Origin: Scilla litardierei
Lineage: Eukaryota; Streptophyta; Magnoliopsida; Asparagales; Asparagaceae
Length of the DNA: 64,000 bases
Assembly (NCBI GenBank): GCA_030789695.1
Contig: CM061135.1
Location: 112,910,301 to 112,974,300, forward strand
Direction: 5' to 3'
Of this stretch, positions 23,145 through 33,385 are shown one piece after another. Each line of letters opens with the position of its first letter. The stretch's first letter is position 1. Below the pieces are notes generated by a model. That model worked only from the letters and a program-made list of their open reading frames with translations. It did no database searches and was not told the DNA's origin. The translations under genes were made by a program, and so were the position numbers.

Positions 23145-24650
23145 TGTAATGCCCTGGAAGCTACTGTACAAGTACTAAGGGGGTGAATAGTACTTTAAAA
23201 TAATTAAGAGTATAATTTCTAATTATTGTGCAATCACAAACAACAATGCGGAATAAATAAGTACAACAACAACAAAGCAACGCAAACAAGCGATGTAATG
23301 GGTTCGGATCCACCCAAGTCTCCCCGACTTGTTCCCAGTGATCCTACGTCCCAGACACCCGGATTCCCTCCGGCTACTTGAGTTAGAATCCACTAACTCA
23401 AGGTTCCACTAAACAATTTTTTGTAGAAACTACTACAAGATCAAACAATACATTAATTCGTATTGTGACTCCCACAAACCGGGATCACGAATTTCTCTCA
23501 CAAACCGAGAGAAAAACACAATTAATAAATATAGTGAAATATAAATTGCTTACCACAAAATCCTATGCCTTGAGAAATACTTACAGATTTAGGGCAAGGA
23601 AGGATTTTTGAGAAAGAGTGATCACGAAACCCTAGCACCACCAAGAGGAACAGCGTGAGATGGCTAGGGCGAAGATGACGGTCGTGATTCAATTTCTCAA
23701 AGGAATGATCTCACACGATCTGAAAATCTCTTGAAAGAATTTAGGTCAAAAACGTGAGAGAGAGATTTTTCGAGAGAGAGAGAGAGCTCTTAGCAATCGA
23801 TAATCGAATGAATTGGAATTAAATCTGAATTTTATCTCATATTAGAAATATTTCCATGTTAGAAACGAGTCAAACAGATATGGAAAGAATCAAACCAGAT
23901 CAAGAAAAATCGTGTAAATAAATTTTCCAACGGCTGGAAAATTAAAGCAGCTTAATCGGTCTAAGAAGGATCACTGACCGATTAGTTTGAGAACTAGTCG
24001 GTCGGTGAACCTTCTTGGACCGACTAGATGGTCGACAAAAAATTTAGAGAAATAGGGAAGATAAACTAGTCGGTCTAAGAAGAAACACTAACTGACTAGT
24101 TTGACAACTAGTCGGTCGGTGAACCTTCTTGGACCGACTAATTGGTCAACAGTAAATAGGCTAAAATACACAAGGATGACTAGTCGGTTCAAGAAGGATT
24201 TCCAACCGATTAGATTGACATCTAATCGGTTGGTCCTTCTACTTGAACCAACTAAGATGCACAGAAAGCCATGTAAAGACGCGATACAGTAAAGTAAACA
24301 TTCTAATGGCTTCTAAGGCAATCCTAGAGATACGATAGGATAAGTAAGAGGATAACTAAGACAAGTACTACTCAAGGCTTAACATTCTAGACGACAATAA
24401 AAATAAACATTACAAACCGTCTTCTAAAGCTTCTACACGAAGATTCTGAATCCCTCGACTTCATTAATACTCCTTGAGCTTCAACGAAGCTTCAGGCACA
24501 TCGATCACGCACTCTAAAGAAGTCTTGGGACGTCGCTTGAGATCTACAAGGTAATTTGGTGACGATCTTCATAACTGCGCCCAAAGAGAATTAGTATAAA
24601 ATATTTATGTTTGGTCATCATCAAAACCAAATCAGGGGAATCAATACTCA
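23145..24650 (-). repeat. 3' LTR of the SIRE-like copia, about 1.5 kb
   Basis: On the + strand it runs from TGTAATGCCCTGG to AATCAATACTCA, then the reverse-complement polypurine tract at 24,651-24,672. It contains the AAGGGGGTGAATAG motif and the TTCGGATCCACCC/CCGGATTCCC segments often seen in SIRE-type LTRs, and a tandem array at 23,945-24,260. Confidence 0.75.
23945..24260. repeat. Three tandem units of about 110 bp carrying a CGGT/ACCG hairpin motif
   Basis: Each unit has a CGGTCTAAGAAGG-like arm, CACTGACCGATTAG-like sequence, AACTAGTCGGTCGGTGAACC and TTCTTGGACCGACTA. The two arms (TCTAAGAAGG... and ...CTTCTTGGA) are nearly complementary, so each unit can fold. Confidence 0.85.
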
Positions 24651-24672
24651 ATATTCTCCCCCTTTTTGATGA

Positions 24673-25574
24673 TGACAAACCAACATAAATATAAATCAAT
24701 AATAATGATATAAATGAAATTTACGTACTCACCCTGCATTGATGAATCGTTAGTTCCATATTAAATATTAATCATAAGCATCAAGCAGAAGATAAAAGTA
24801 TAAAACATGATCCAATTATTGAAATATAGGATCGAAATCCATTTTTATATCTTCACTCCCCCTGAATCTAACATATGAAATTAGATTCACGGCAATTGTT
24901 TAAATTATCATTTCGCACATAGTCATATTAATTCTCTCCCCCTTTGGCATTATCCAAAAAGAGCGGGAGGAAGCCAACGACAACAACCATGGCAAAAAAA
25001 ATCTACACAAGAGAGTTGAAGAAAACGACGACGGCTCAAATGGCACCAAGGAAAACATCGAAAACAAAACCAAAGTGTGCCAACGAGACCATAGTCAAAA
25101 AGAGAGATCATCAAAAACAAAATCAAATCCACGTATTGATGAAAAGAACATACTCTCCAATATCAACATTTTTAGCGAATTGAGTGCATGGAAAACAATT
25201 CATGTTTTCATACAAACAAAGCTATATATTCAAAGTATCACAAAGACGAAAACATACAAACAAAGCTATATATTCAAAGTATCACAAAGACGAAGTACAA
25301 TGTGCACACAGAGAAGAAACATATATAAATATATAGAAATGCTACATAGAAACATATATAAATACAACAAAAAAATGCTACATCCAGATTACCAAAAAAA
25401 TCGATCATAAGCAGATAGCAACATATGGTGCACAACATACAACAACCCGACATACAATAAAATGTATTACAAAACATCCAAACAACCATAAAACCGTAAA
25501 TACGACGTACAAATCGAAAAACCAATCATAAATCCAGCATAAATAGAGAATATCATTATCATGCAGAATTCTAA
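24673..25574 (-). other. Non-coding 3' region of the SIRE-like copia
   Basis: About 0.9 kb between pol and the 3' LTR. SIRE elements often carry an env-like frame here, but none is recognisable. A 40-bp tandem duplication containing AAAGCTATATATTCAAAGTA lies at about 25,211-25,294. Confidence 0.6.
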
Positions 25575-27610
25575 AAAATATGAATCCTAAATCTCGGATT
25601 CACCCATAATCCCCAATTCTCGACGTAACCGCACAGAGGTATCTTCCTTGAGTGGTTTCGTGAAAATATCGGCGATTTGCTTCTGGGTTTCAACGTACAC
25701 TAGAATGATGTCTTTTTTTAGCTACATGATCATCTAGAAAATGGTAACGGACATCTATGTGTTTGGTACGGGAGTGGTGTACCGGATTCTTGGAGAGACA
25801 TATTGCACTTAGGTTGTCCACCATGATAGGGCAAGTATCACAGTTTATACCAAAGTCTTTAAGTGTGTGTCTCATCCAAAGAACCTGTGCACATGCAGCA
25901 CCGACGACGATATATTCCGCCTCGGTGGTTGAAAGTAATGCGGAATTCTGCTTCTTGGAAAACCAAGAGACAAGACAATTTCCTATAAAATGGCAAGTGC
26001 CACTAGTACTCTTCCTGTCGGATTTGCATCCAACATAATCTGCGTCACTATATGAGATTAACTCATATGTGCTTGACTTTGGATAAAATAATCCGGAGTC
26101 GAGTGTGTGACTTAAATAACGGAAAATACGTTTAACCGCTATTAAGTGTGATTCCTTAGGTTGTGACTGATACCTAGCACAAACACATACGACAAACATT
26201 ATATCTGGCCTACTAGCAGTAAGATATAATAAAATTCCTATCATACCTCGATATAGACGAATGTCTACATCTTTGCCGCCTGTATCTTTATCAAGGTGTG
26301 TTGTGGTGCTCATCGGAGTCTTCTTGCTAGAAGCATTCTCCATTCCAAATCGTTTTAGCAGCTCCACCGTGTACTTGGTTTGGCGAATGAAGATTCCATC
26401 GTTCATTTGGCGAATGAAGATTCCATCGTTCATTTGACGAATTTGGAGTCCTAAGAAATATTTGAGCTCACCCATGTGGCTCATCTCAAATTGGTCCTTC
26501 ATAACATTAGAAAACTCTTCGCAAAGAGTGAATTTAGTAGCACCGAAAATGATATCATCTACGTAAATTTGAACTAAAATAATATCATGATTTGCATACT
26601 TAACAAAAAGCGTTGAATCAACATCACCCATTTTGAAACCCAAATCCAAAAGAAAGATCTTTAGGCGGTCATACCAAGCTCTAGGAGCTTGTCTCAAACC
26701 ATAAAGTGCTTTCTTAAGTTTGAAAACGTGATTTGGAAATTTTTCATTTATAAAACCCGGAGGTTGAGAAACATAAACTTCCTCAACGACATCTCCATTT
26801 AAAAACGTACTTTTTACGTCCATTTGAAAAAGTTTGAAATCTTTATGGCATGCAAATGACAGTAACAACCTAATAGATTCTAATCTAGCTACAGGTGCAA
26901 AGGATTCCTCGAAATCTATACCTTCCTCTTGCCTGTAGCCTTGAGCAACTAACCGAGCTTTGTTCTGGATGACATTTTGGTTCTCATCTGTCTTGTTCTT
27001 GAAAATCCACTTCGTTCCTTGACGTTGTGGTTCTTCGAAGGTAACTGAACTAGCTCCCAGACCTCATTCCTCTCAAACTGAATGAGATCCTCTTCCATGG
27101 CTAGGATCCAAGAACTATCTTCGCACGCCTCGTTGATATTCTTTGGCTCCACTGAAGAGACAAAGGCACAGTAAGCGAAAAAGTTGACTTGAGATCTTGT
27201 TTTGACACCATCTTGTAGTTGCCAATGACTTGCTCATGGGGATGGTCACGAACTGTTTGAAGCTTTCTGGGAACACCCTGGTCACTAGGAACATTATCAA
27301 AAGAATCATTAGTATGGTTAGTATCAACAGAATCAATAGTATCAGATTTACCAGTAGAGTCACTAACTACTTCCTTAGAATCATCGTCATCGATAATTCT
27401 AGGAGGGGCAAAATTTTCATTAAATGAAACATGAAGAGATTCCTCGATCGTTGAGGTTCTTTTGTTGTATATCCGGTAGGCTTTGCTACGGGAGGAATAT
27501 CCGACAAATATCCCCTCATCGGATCTTGGATCAAATTTGTCCAAACTACCATATGTGTTATTGATAAAACATTTTGCACCAAAAATTTTAAAATGTTTAA
27601 CTTAAGGCAA
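25575..27610 (-). pseudogene. SIRE-like copia reverse transcriptase and RNase H
   Basis: A long open block (25,690-26,868) reads [36 protein letters not shown], the catalytic [28 protein letters not shown] and the RNase H motifs [27 protein letters not shown] and [12 protein letters not shown]. These residues are typical of SIRE/Maximus. A 27-bp tandem duplication repeats RQMNDGIFI. The N-terminal RT part (WELVQLP, 26,949-27,152) and the integrase tail (KFDPRSDEGIFVGYSSRSKA, 27,101-27,544) lie in other frames, and a homopolymer frameshift near 25,695 precedes the C-terminus. It is broken at 27,611 by the inserted copia. Confidence 0.9.
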
Positions 27611-27615
27611 CCTAC

Positions 27616-28221
27616 TGTAGGATCCTGCCAAAACAGAGTTAGGATCGATAAATAAAGTTGAGACTTACGCTTGCGTATGCGGCACGGTAGTCTCGGAACT
27701 TTGCCTTCGGATTCGCCACGATGGATCAAGTCTTCTCACGAACGGAGTAAGGCTACTAAATCCACAATCTAAATCTCTACTTTTAGATTAAGAACTTGGA
27801 TAGAGGGAGAGGAAGTATTTCGGCAGAGCTTCGCTAGAATGAAAATGCATGCAAGAATGCCATGCAAAAGTGTAAAGGAAATGGCTAACCCTTGGGTCTT
27901 ATTTATAGCCCCCAAGGTAGTTATTTTAGGAGTAATTGTTCCTTTGGAACAATTTAACTAAGGTGTACCATCGTACATGGCATATTATAAGCTTAAGTTG
28001 TACCATATGCATGTACAATATAAGCTTAAGATATTACCTCTTTATTAGCCATATATTGTATGCACTTATGCACATATAATGCGACTTTCCCATCAATCTA
28101 GAGATCCTCTCCGCAAGAGAACATATTCCCTTTGCACACGACTTCGTGTACGCGACGTTCGAGGTCCGTATTCCCTCATACATCCCCTACATGGGTGTAC
28201 TAACGTCTTCCATATCCAGCA
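27616..28221 (-). repeat. 3' LTR of the intact copia (606 bp)
   Basis: On the + strand it opens TGTAGGATCCTGCC and closes CCATATCCAGCA. A TATA-like CTATAAATAAG lies at 27,898-27,908 on the minus strand. Confidence 0.95.
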
Positions 28222-28230
28222 TCTCCCACT
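28222..28230 (-). promoter_or_regulatory. Polypurine tract of the intact copia
   Basis: The minus strand reads AGTGGGAGA directly before the 3' LTR, the normal place for the plus-strand primer. Confidence 0.8.
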
Positions 28231-29233
28231 CACACTTGAGGGGATTGTAAGAGAACGTCTTTCTCTTAGTTCTTTCATCTATCATACCGAGAAATAGACC
28301 GTGCGACCGTCATGCGCGTAGAGTCTGTTGTTGTGCACTTGTTAGAGATACACAACGACCTCGAAGGTGCAAAGTTGAGTAGTTCAACGCATGCTTTACC
28401 CTAGATTATTTCTTCACATTTCTTATACTTTATATTCAACAATTGAATCCCATCTGGATCACAATTGGCTGGCCAGCTTTGAATCATTAAAGTCCAAATG
28501 TGAATATGAAATCAATCTTCCTCTTCTTGCGAACCTTCTGATCTTGACTAGACTCGCTTTTCTAACGTGCCCCGCCAAGCCGAATTATCATAGCCCATAA
28601 GTAACACGCTAAGATAGCGATCATCTCGTCAAATCTAAAGGAACCAATTGGAGTCCTTGAGGGTAAGAGTTAAGGCCCATATGGCCTGAGTCTCACATAA
28701 TAGCAAACACTATTGCTACTAACTCAGTGGTCGAAATGCATACGTGGTATGAACACGTATTACAACATCGCTCCTTTCCCAGGGAGTGTATGTCTCAATG
28801 ATGTTGTAAGGATGATGATCAGGCACCACAATGTCTGACTTTGAGTCCCTTATTCTACTCAAATAGTCCTTTGGACTCGCATCCCGTATTTAGACAGATA
28901 GGATTTCCAAAAATCCTCTTAAATCTTTTGTAAGCATCCATATGATGCAGATCTTTCATGCGACCATTTTGTTTAAGTCGTGACTCTTAAATCATCCGTC
29001 TGATGATTTTGACTTCAAACAGGTCTCATCTCTATTCCATCCGTCTGATAGAATAAGGCGGTTGCTCATGTGAGAGAGCCAACCTCAATCTGTCCGACAT
29101 ACTAGAATTCAGCTGAGATTTCAAAAATGTACACAAACATTTCTTAAGAAATTCATATGCAATGTTTGAAAAAGAACTTATTCTTTTATTAATTTTGATC
29201 ATTTACAGACATGGGAATTTACATTGGTACAAC
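28231..29233 (-). other. Long 3' non-coding region of the intact copia
   Basis: About 1.0 kb lies between the polyprotein stop and the polypurine tract, long for a copia. No frame or repeat in it is convincing. Confidence 0.6.
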
Positions 29234-32200
29234 TCAGCTCTTACGCAATCCTTGAGATGATAAGTGTTTGTAAAACACATCTCTGGGGATAGCCTTCGTA
29301 AGCGGATCCGCTATCATCTCATGCGTAGATATGTACCTTATGTCTACCTTCTTGGTCTTATCATAGTCTTTTGCAAATTTGTAGCGGATATCTATGTGTT
29401 TGGTCTTACAATGGAATTTCGGATCTTTGACATAGGTTATAGATGCTTGACTGTCGCTGTGTATGGGTACAGCACTTGAGTCATTTGCATTAATTAGCCT
29501 GTCTAAGAACTTCCTAAGCCAAACAGCCTCTTGGACTGCCATGCTAAATGCTACAAACTCGGCTTCCATGGTTGAAAGTGCGATGCAGGATTGTTTCTTG
29601 CTACTCCAGGATATTGCACCAGATCCGAGTAGAAAAACATATCCTGAGGTCGATCGTCGCTCATTGAGATCACCCGCCCAATCAGCATCAGTGTAGCCTT
29701 CGAGCATCAAGGCATCTCCTTGATAGCATAAAGCAAAGTCTGCAGTTCCTTTGAGATACCGCATTATCCTCTTAACCGCTTTCCAGTGTACTTGCCCTGG
29801 GTTGGATTGGTAACGACTTACCATTCCAACGGCAAAACAGATGTCCGGTCTTGTACACATCATAGCGTACATTAGACTACCAACTGCACTGGAATATGGA
29901 ACTTTTTCCATAACCTCCTTCTCTTTTTGGTTGTTCGGACATGATTTCAGACATAAATTGTCGCACTTGCTTATTGGAGTATCAATGGACTTGCAGTCCT
30001 GCATATTAAAACGTTCTAGAACCTTCTTTATATAAGTCTCCTGTGAAAGAGAAAGAAGTTTCTTTGAACGATTCCTTGAAATCTTAACTCCAAGGATATA
30101 TGCGGCTTCTCCCATGTCTTTCATCTCAAAAACTGATGAAAGCCAAGCCTTGATATCCATCACAAAGCCCTTGTCATTTCCGGCTATTAAAATGTCATCT
30201 ACATATAGAGACATAATAACATACTTGTTCTTATTCCTCTTGATATATACACAGTTATCTTCATCAAGCATGGAAAATCCATTTGATAAGACAACCTCTT
30301 GAAATCGTATATACCATTGCCTCGAGGATTGTTTAAGACCATATATGGATTTAAGAAGTTTACAAACCTTATGTTCGTTTCCTTCTTTTACAAACCCTGT
30401 TGGTTGTTCCATATAGATCTCCTCGTCCAATTCTCCATTGAGAAAGGCAGTCTTTACATCCATTTGATGTAATTCGAGGTCTAAGCAAGCTACCATTGCC
30501 AGAATCAGGCGAATGGAGGTAAAACGAACAACATGTGAGAAGGTCTCTTCGTAGTCTATCCCTTCCTGTTGCGTAAAACCTTTCGCGACAAGGCGAGCTT
30601 TATATATGTCAATAGAGCCATCAGCCTTATGCTTGATCTTGAGAACCCATTTGTTCCCAATAGCTCTACGTCCTCTGGGTAAGTCAACTAAGTCCCAGAC
30701 TTGGTTAACTTTCATGGATTCTAACTCCTCTTGCATCGCTTCCATCCATTTGTCTTTAGCAGGGCAAGATACGGCATGTTTGAAAGTAGCAGGCTCGTCA
30801 TCTTCTTGTAGTAAAGTCATAAAGGTTTGCGGAAATTCATCCTCAAATCTTAGAGGAGCCAACCTTGTACGACTACTACGTCGTATTTGAGATTCTTCAA
30901 GTCCTTGTTGACTTGAGTTTAGATCAATTCTAATATCACTCCCACTTGGAATGTCGTTAGAATTGCTCCCACTTGGATCATTATTCCCGTATGGAATAGG
31001 ATAATCGTCATTCGTATAATCCATTGGTGAAGGTTGAAACGTATTTTCGTTTTCACCAAGAATTCTCCCACTCGAATCAGGTAATCCTTCTTGATCATAA
31101 ATCTCAAATAGAGATAAGTCCTGACTTATCTCGCCCTGTCTTGGAAACTCGTTTTCCAAGAAAGTGACATCCCTTGATTCAAACTCAATTAGCCCACCAT
31201 TGTCTTCCTGACTAACAAAAACATAACCTTTGGAGTTTTCTGTGTATCGTATAAAGATACATTTCCTTCCCCTTGGCCCAAGTTTGCCATACTTATGAGA
31301 GGAAATATGTGCGTAGGATGCACAACCCCAAGGTTTTAAAATGTTTAAGTCAGGAGACCTTTGGTTCCACAACTCATAAGGAGTGGAGCTAACTGATTTC
31401 GAGGGTACGCGGTTTAAAATGAAAGCGGCCGTTAATAATGCATCACCCCAAAAGGTGATTGGCAAGTTAGCTTGCGCCATCATTGAACGGACCATTTCCA
31501 TTAAAGTCCTATTTCTCCTTTCTGCAACACCGTTTTGTTGAGGAGTATAAGGCATAGTTACCTGATGTACTATGCCTTTTTCATCACAAAGTTCCTTAAA
31601 ACTTATTGATTGATATTCACCGTCCCTATCGGTTCGTAAAACCTTAATCTTGCGATCTAATTGATTCTCCACTAAACTCATATAGTTTTTAAAGCAAGCC
31701 AAAGCTTCACTTTTGTGGGATATCAAATAGATATGTCCGAATCGGGTGAAATCATCAATAAAAGTGATGAAATAGGACTTTCCGCGTCTTGTCTTGACAT
31801 TCATCGGACCACATATGTCCGAATGGATAAGCTGTAATGGAACCTCGGCCCTTGTGCCGGTTTCAAACGGCTTGCGACAAGATTTCCCCACAAGGCAATG
31901 TTCGCAGGTCGACATTTCAACCTTTGAAACATTGGATAGAAGGCCACGTTTGGCAAGTCTATCCATACGCGTTGGTCCAATATGACCAAGCCTTGCGTGC
32001 CAACAAATCAAATCAGACTCATAAGTCTTAGAATTTGCAATAAGGAAATTTTCATTACATGAGGAATCATACATTTTACTCATTACAATAAATCCTTTAA
32101 ATACAAACCCAGTACCAATAAGAGTATTATTACAACTTAAGTCCACATTACAATCATGAAAAAACCAGTTATAGCCAAGACCCATTAATACGACCACAGA

Positions 32201-33337
32201 AATTATATTCCTTCGAATATCTGGAGCGAAGAGGACATCATGAAGTAGGAGAGTGCGGCCGTTGTCCAAGACTAGCTTGCAAGTCCCAACGCCTTTCACT
32301 TCAACACGTGTGTTGTTTCCTACATAGATCCACTTCGTTCCTTGGGGTATCCGGTGATACTCCATGAAGGACCGTCTGTCCCTTGCTATGTGGTCGGTGG
32401 CACCCGAATCAATTATCCAAAATGGATTAGATTCCACAAAAAATATTGAACTAGAAACACATATGTAACTAGTATATTTACAAGTTACCTCGTCGCCTCC
32501 ACTCGTACACGAACGAGCATAGTGACCGAGCTTGTTGCACTTGAAGCACTTGATCCTCTTCAAGTCTTTCTTCTTGTGCCATTTCTTGTGCCCACCCTTA
32601 TGTTTGGGTTTCTTGGTAGACTCAGGTTGCTTATTACGTTCATTAGTGAACTTCGAACGATCTTTCCGTTTCTTTCCCCCGTGTGAGGATCTAGCAACCA
32701 TGTGCACTTCTGCACTTGGCTTGGCAGCCGCAAGCCGCTCTTCCTCTAATTCGAGGTGCTTGGAAACGTCGCTGAAGGTCTTGATGCTCTCATTGTGAGT
32801 GAGATGCATCTTCATTTGATCCCACCCATTTGGTAGGGAACGTATAACTGCTTGGATTTGTTGCTCATCAGTGAGCACATGACCTGCGTCCTTTAACTCC
32901 GAGATAAGGTTCGCCATATGTCGCAGATGTTTCCCCATGGAATGATCTGGACGTTTCTTATATGTATCGAACCTTATAGTTAAGGCGCGAAGTTTGGACA
33001 CCGATGTGCCACCGAACTTCTCCTCTAGCTTGGACCATATGTCCATGGCTAGGTCATGTTCTCGGAAGATGCGCATTATGTCATCAGCCATACTGCTTAA
33101 TAACGTAATGCGCGCTATCTTATTCTTCCGAGACCAAGCATCAAAAGCTTCCTTGTCTCGTCGGTGTTGGGCCGTAGTGCCCAACTCGGGTTCAATCATA
33201 ACGTTCTTTAGAGTTTTGAGCACTTCTTGCTCCTCTAGAACGTATTGTATCTTGATGGACCAAAGGTTGTAATTATCGCCGTTGAGTTTTTCACCTCTGT
33301 TTAACTCAGCGACGATATTCTTTGAAGCGGAAGACAT
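29234..33337 (-). CDS. copia gag-pol polyprotein, uninterrupted (about 1,367 aa)
   Basis: The frame is open from 33,385; I prefer the second Met (33,337, MSSASKNIVAELN) because copia gags usually begin this way, just ahead of KLNGDNYNLWSIKIQ. Domains in order (residues counted from 33,385): UBN2-type gag to about 230; CCHC knuckle CFKCNKLGHYARSC near 280; protease WIIDSGATDH near 323; pre-integrase HHCC finger (WHARLGHIG, CEHCLVGKSC); integrase with HSDICGPM, LRTDRDGEY and NGVAERRNRT; reverse transcriptase with ALYVDDILIAG-like block (SLYVDDILIAGND) near 1,060; RNase H with DADWAGDLNERRSTSGY near 1,230 and HIDIRYKFAKD. RTDRDGEY departs slightly from the usual RSDRGGEY, but the catalytic Asp is kept. 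All catalytic motifs seem present, so the protein could be functional; activity is not shown. Confidence 0.96.
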   Translation of the reverse strand: MSSASKNIVAELNRGEKLNGDNYNLWSIKIQYVLEEQEVLKTLKNVMIEPELGTTAQHRRDKEAFDAWSRKNKIARITLLSSMADDIMRIFREHDLAMDIWSKLEEKFGGTSVSKLRALTIRFDTYKKRPDHSMGKHLRHMANLISELKDAGHVLTDEQQIQAVIRSLPNGWDQMKMHLTHNESIKTFSDVSKHLELEEERLAAAKPSAEVHMVARSSHGGKKRKDRSKFTNERNKQPESTKKPKHKGGHKKWHKKKDLKRIKCFKCNKLGHYARSCTSGGDEVTCKYTSYICVSSSIFFVESNPFWIIDSGATDHIARDRRSFMEYHRIPQGTKWIYVGNNTRVEVKGVGTCKLVLDNGRTLLLHDVLFAPDIRRNIISVVVLMGLGYNWFFHDCNVDLSCNNTLIGTGFVFKGFIVMSKMYDSSCNENFLIANSKTYESDLICWHARLGHIGPTRMDRLAKRGLLSNVSKVEMSTCEHCLVGKSCRKPFETGTRAEVPLQLIHSDICGPMNVKTRRGKSYFITFIDDFTRFGHIYLISHKSEALACFKNYMSLVENQLDRKIKVLRTDRDGEYQSISFKELCDEKGIVHQVTMPYTPQQNGVAERRNRTLMEMVRSMMAQANLPITFWGDALLTAAFILNRVPSKSVSSTPYELWNQRSPDLNILKPWGCASYAHISSHKYGKLGPRGRKCIFIRYTENSKGYVFVSQEDNGGLIEFESRDVTFLENEFPRQGEISQDLSLFEIYDQEGLPDSSGRILGENENTFQPSPMDYTNDDYPIPYGNNDPSGSNSNDIPSGSDIRIDLNSSQQGLEESQIRRSSRTRLAPLRFEDEFPQTFMTLLQEDDEPATFKHAVSCPAKDKWMEAMQEELESMKVNQVWDLVDLPRGRRAIGNKWVLKIKHKADGSIDIYKARLVAKGFTQQEGIDYEETFSHVVRFTSIRLILAMVACLDLELHQMDVKTAFLNGELDEEIYMEQPTGFVKEGNEHKVCKLLKSIYGLKQSSRQWYIRFQEVVLSNGFSMLDEDNCVYIKRNKNKYVIMSLYVDDILIAGNDKGFVMDIKAWLSSVFEMKDMGEAAYILGVKISRNRSKKLLSLSQETYIKKVLERFNMQDCKSIDTPISKCDNLCLKSCPNNQKEKEVMEKVPYSSAVGSLMYAMMCTRPDICFAVGMVSRYQSNPGQVHWKAVKRIMRYLKGTADFALCYQGDALMLEGYTDADWAGDLNERRSTSGYVFLLGSGAISWSSKKQSCIALSTMEAEFVAFSMAVQEAVWLRKFLDRLINANDSSAVPIHSDSQASITYVKDPKFHCKTKHIDIRYKFAKDYDKTKKVDIRYISTHEMIADPLTKAIPRDVFYKHLSSQGLRKS

Positions 33338-33385
33338 TTTACTTTTAAAATGCTGCAAAAGACACAAAACCGAAGGTTTGATCAA

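Noticed and set aside
24944..25410. Basic Lys/Thr-rich frames on the + strand near a SIRE-like element, considered as an env-like gene
   Set aside because: Wrong strand for the element, no signal peptide or membrane segment, and composition follows A-rich sequence.
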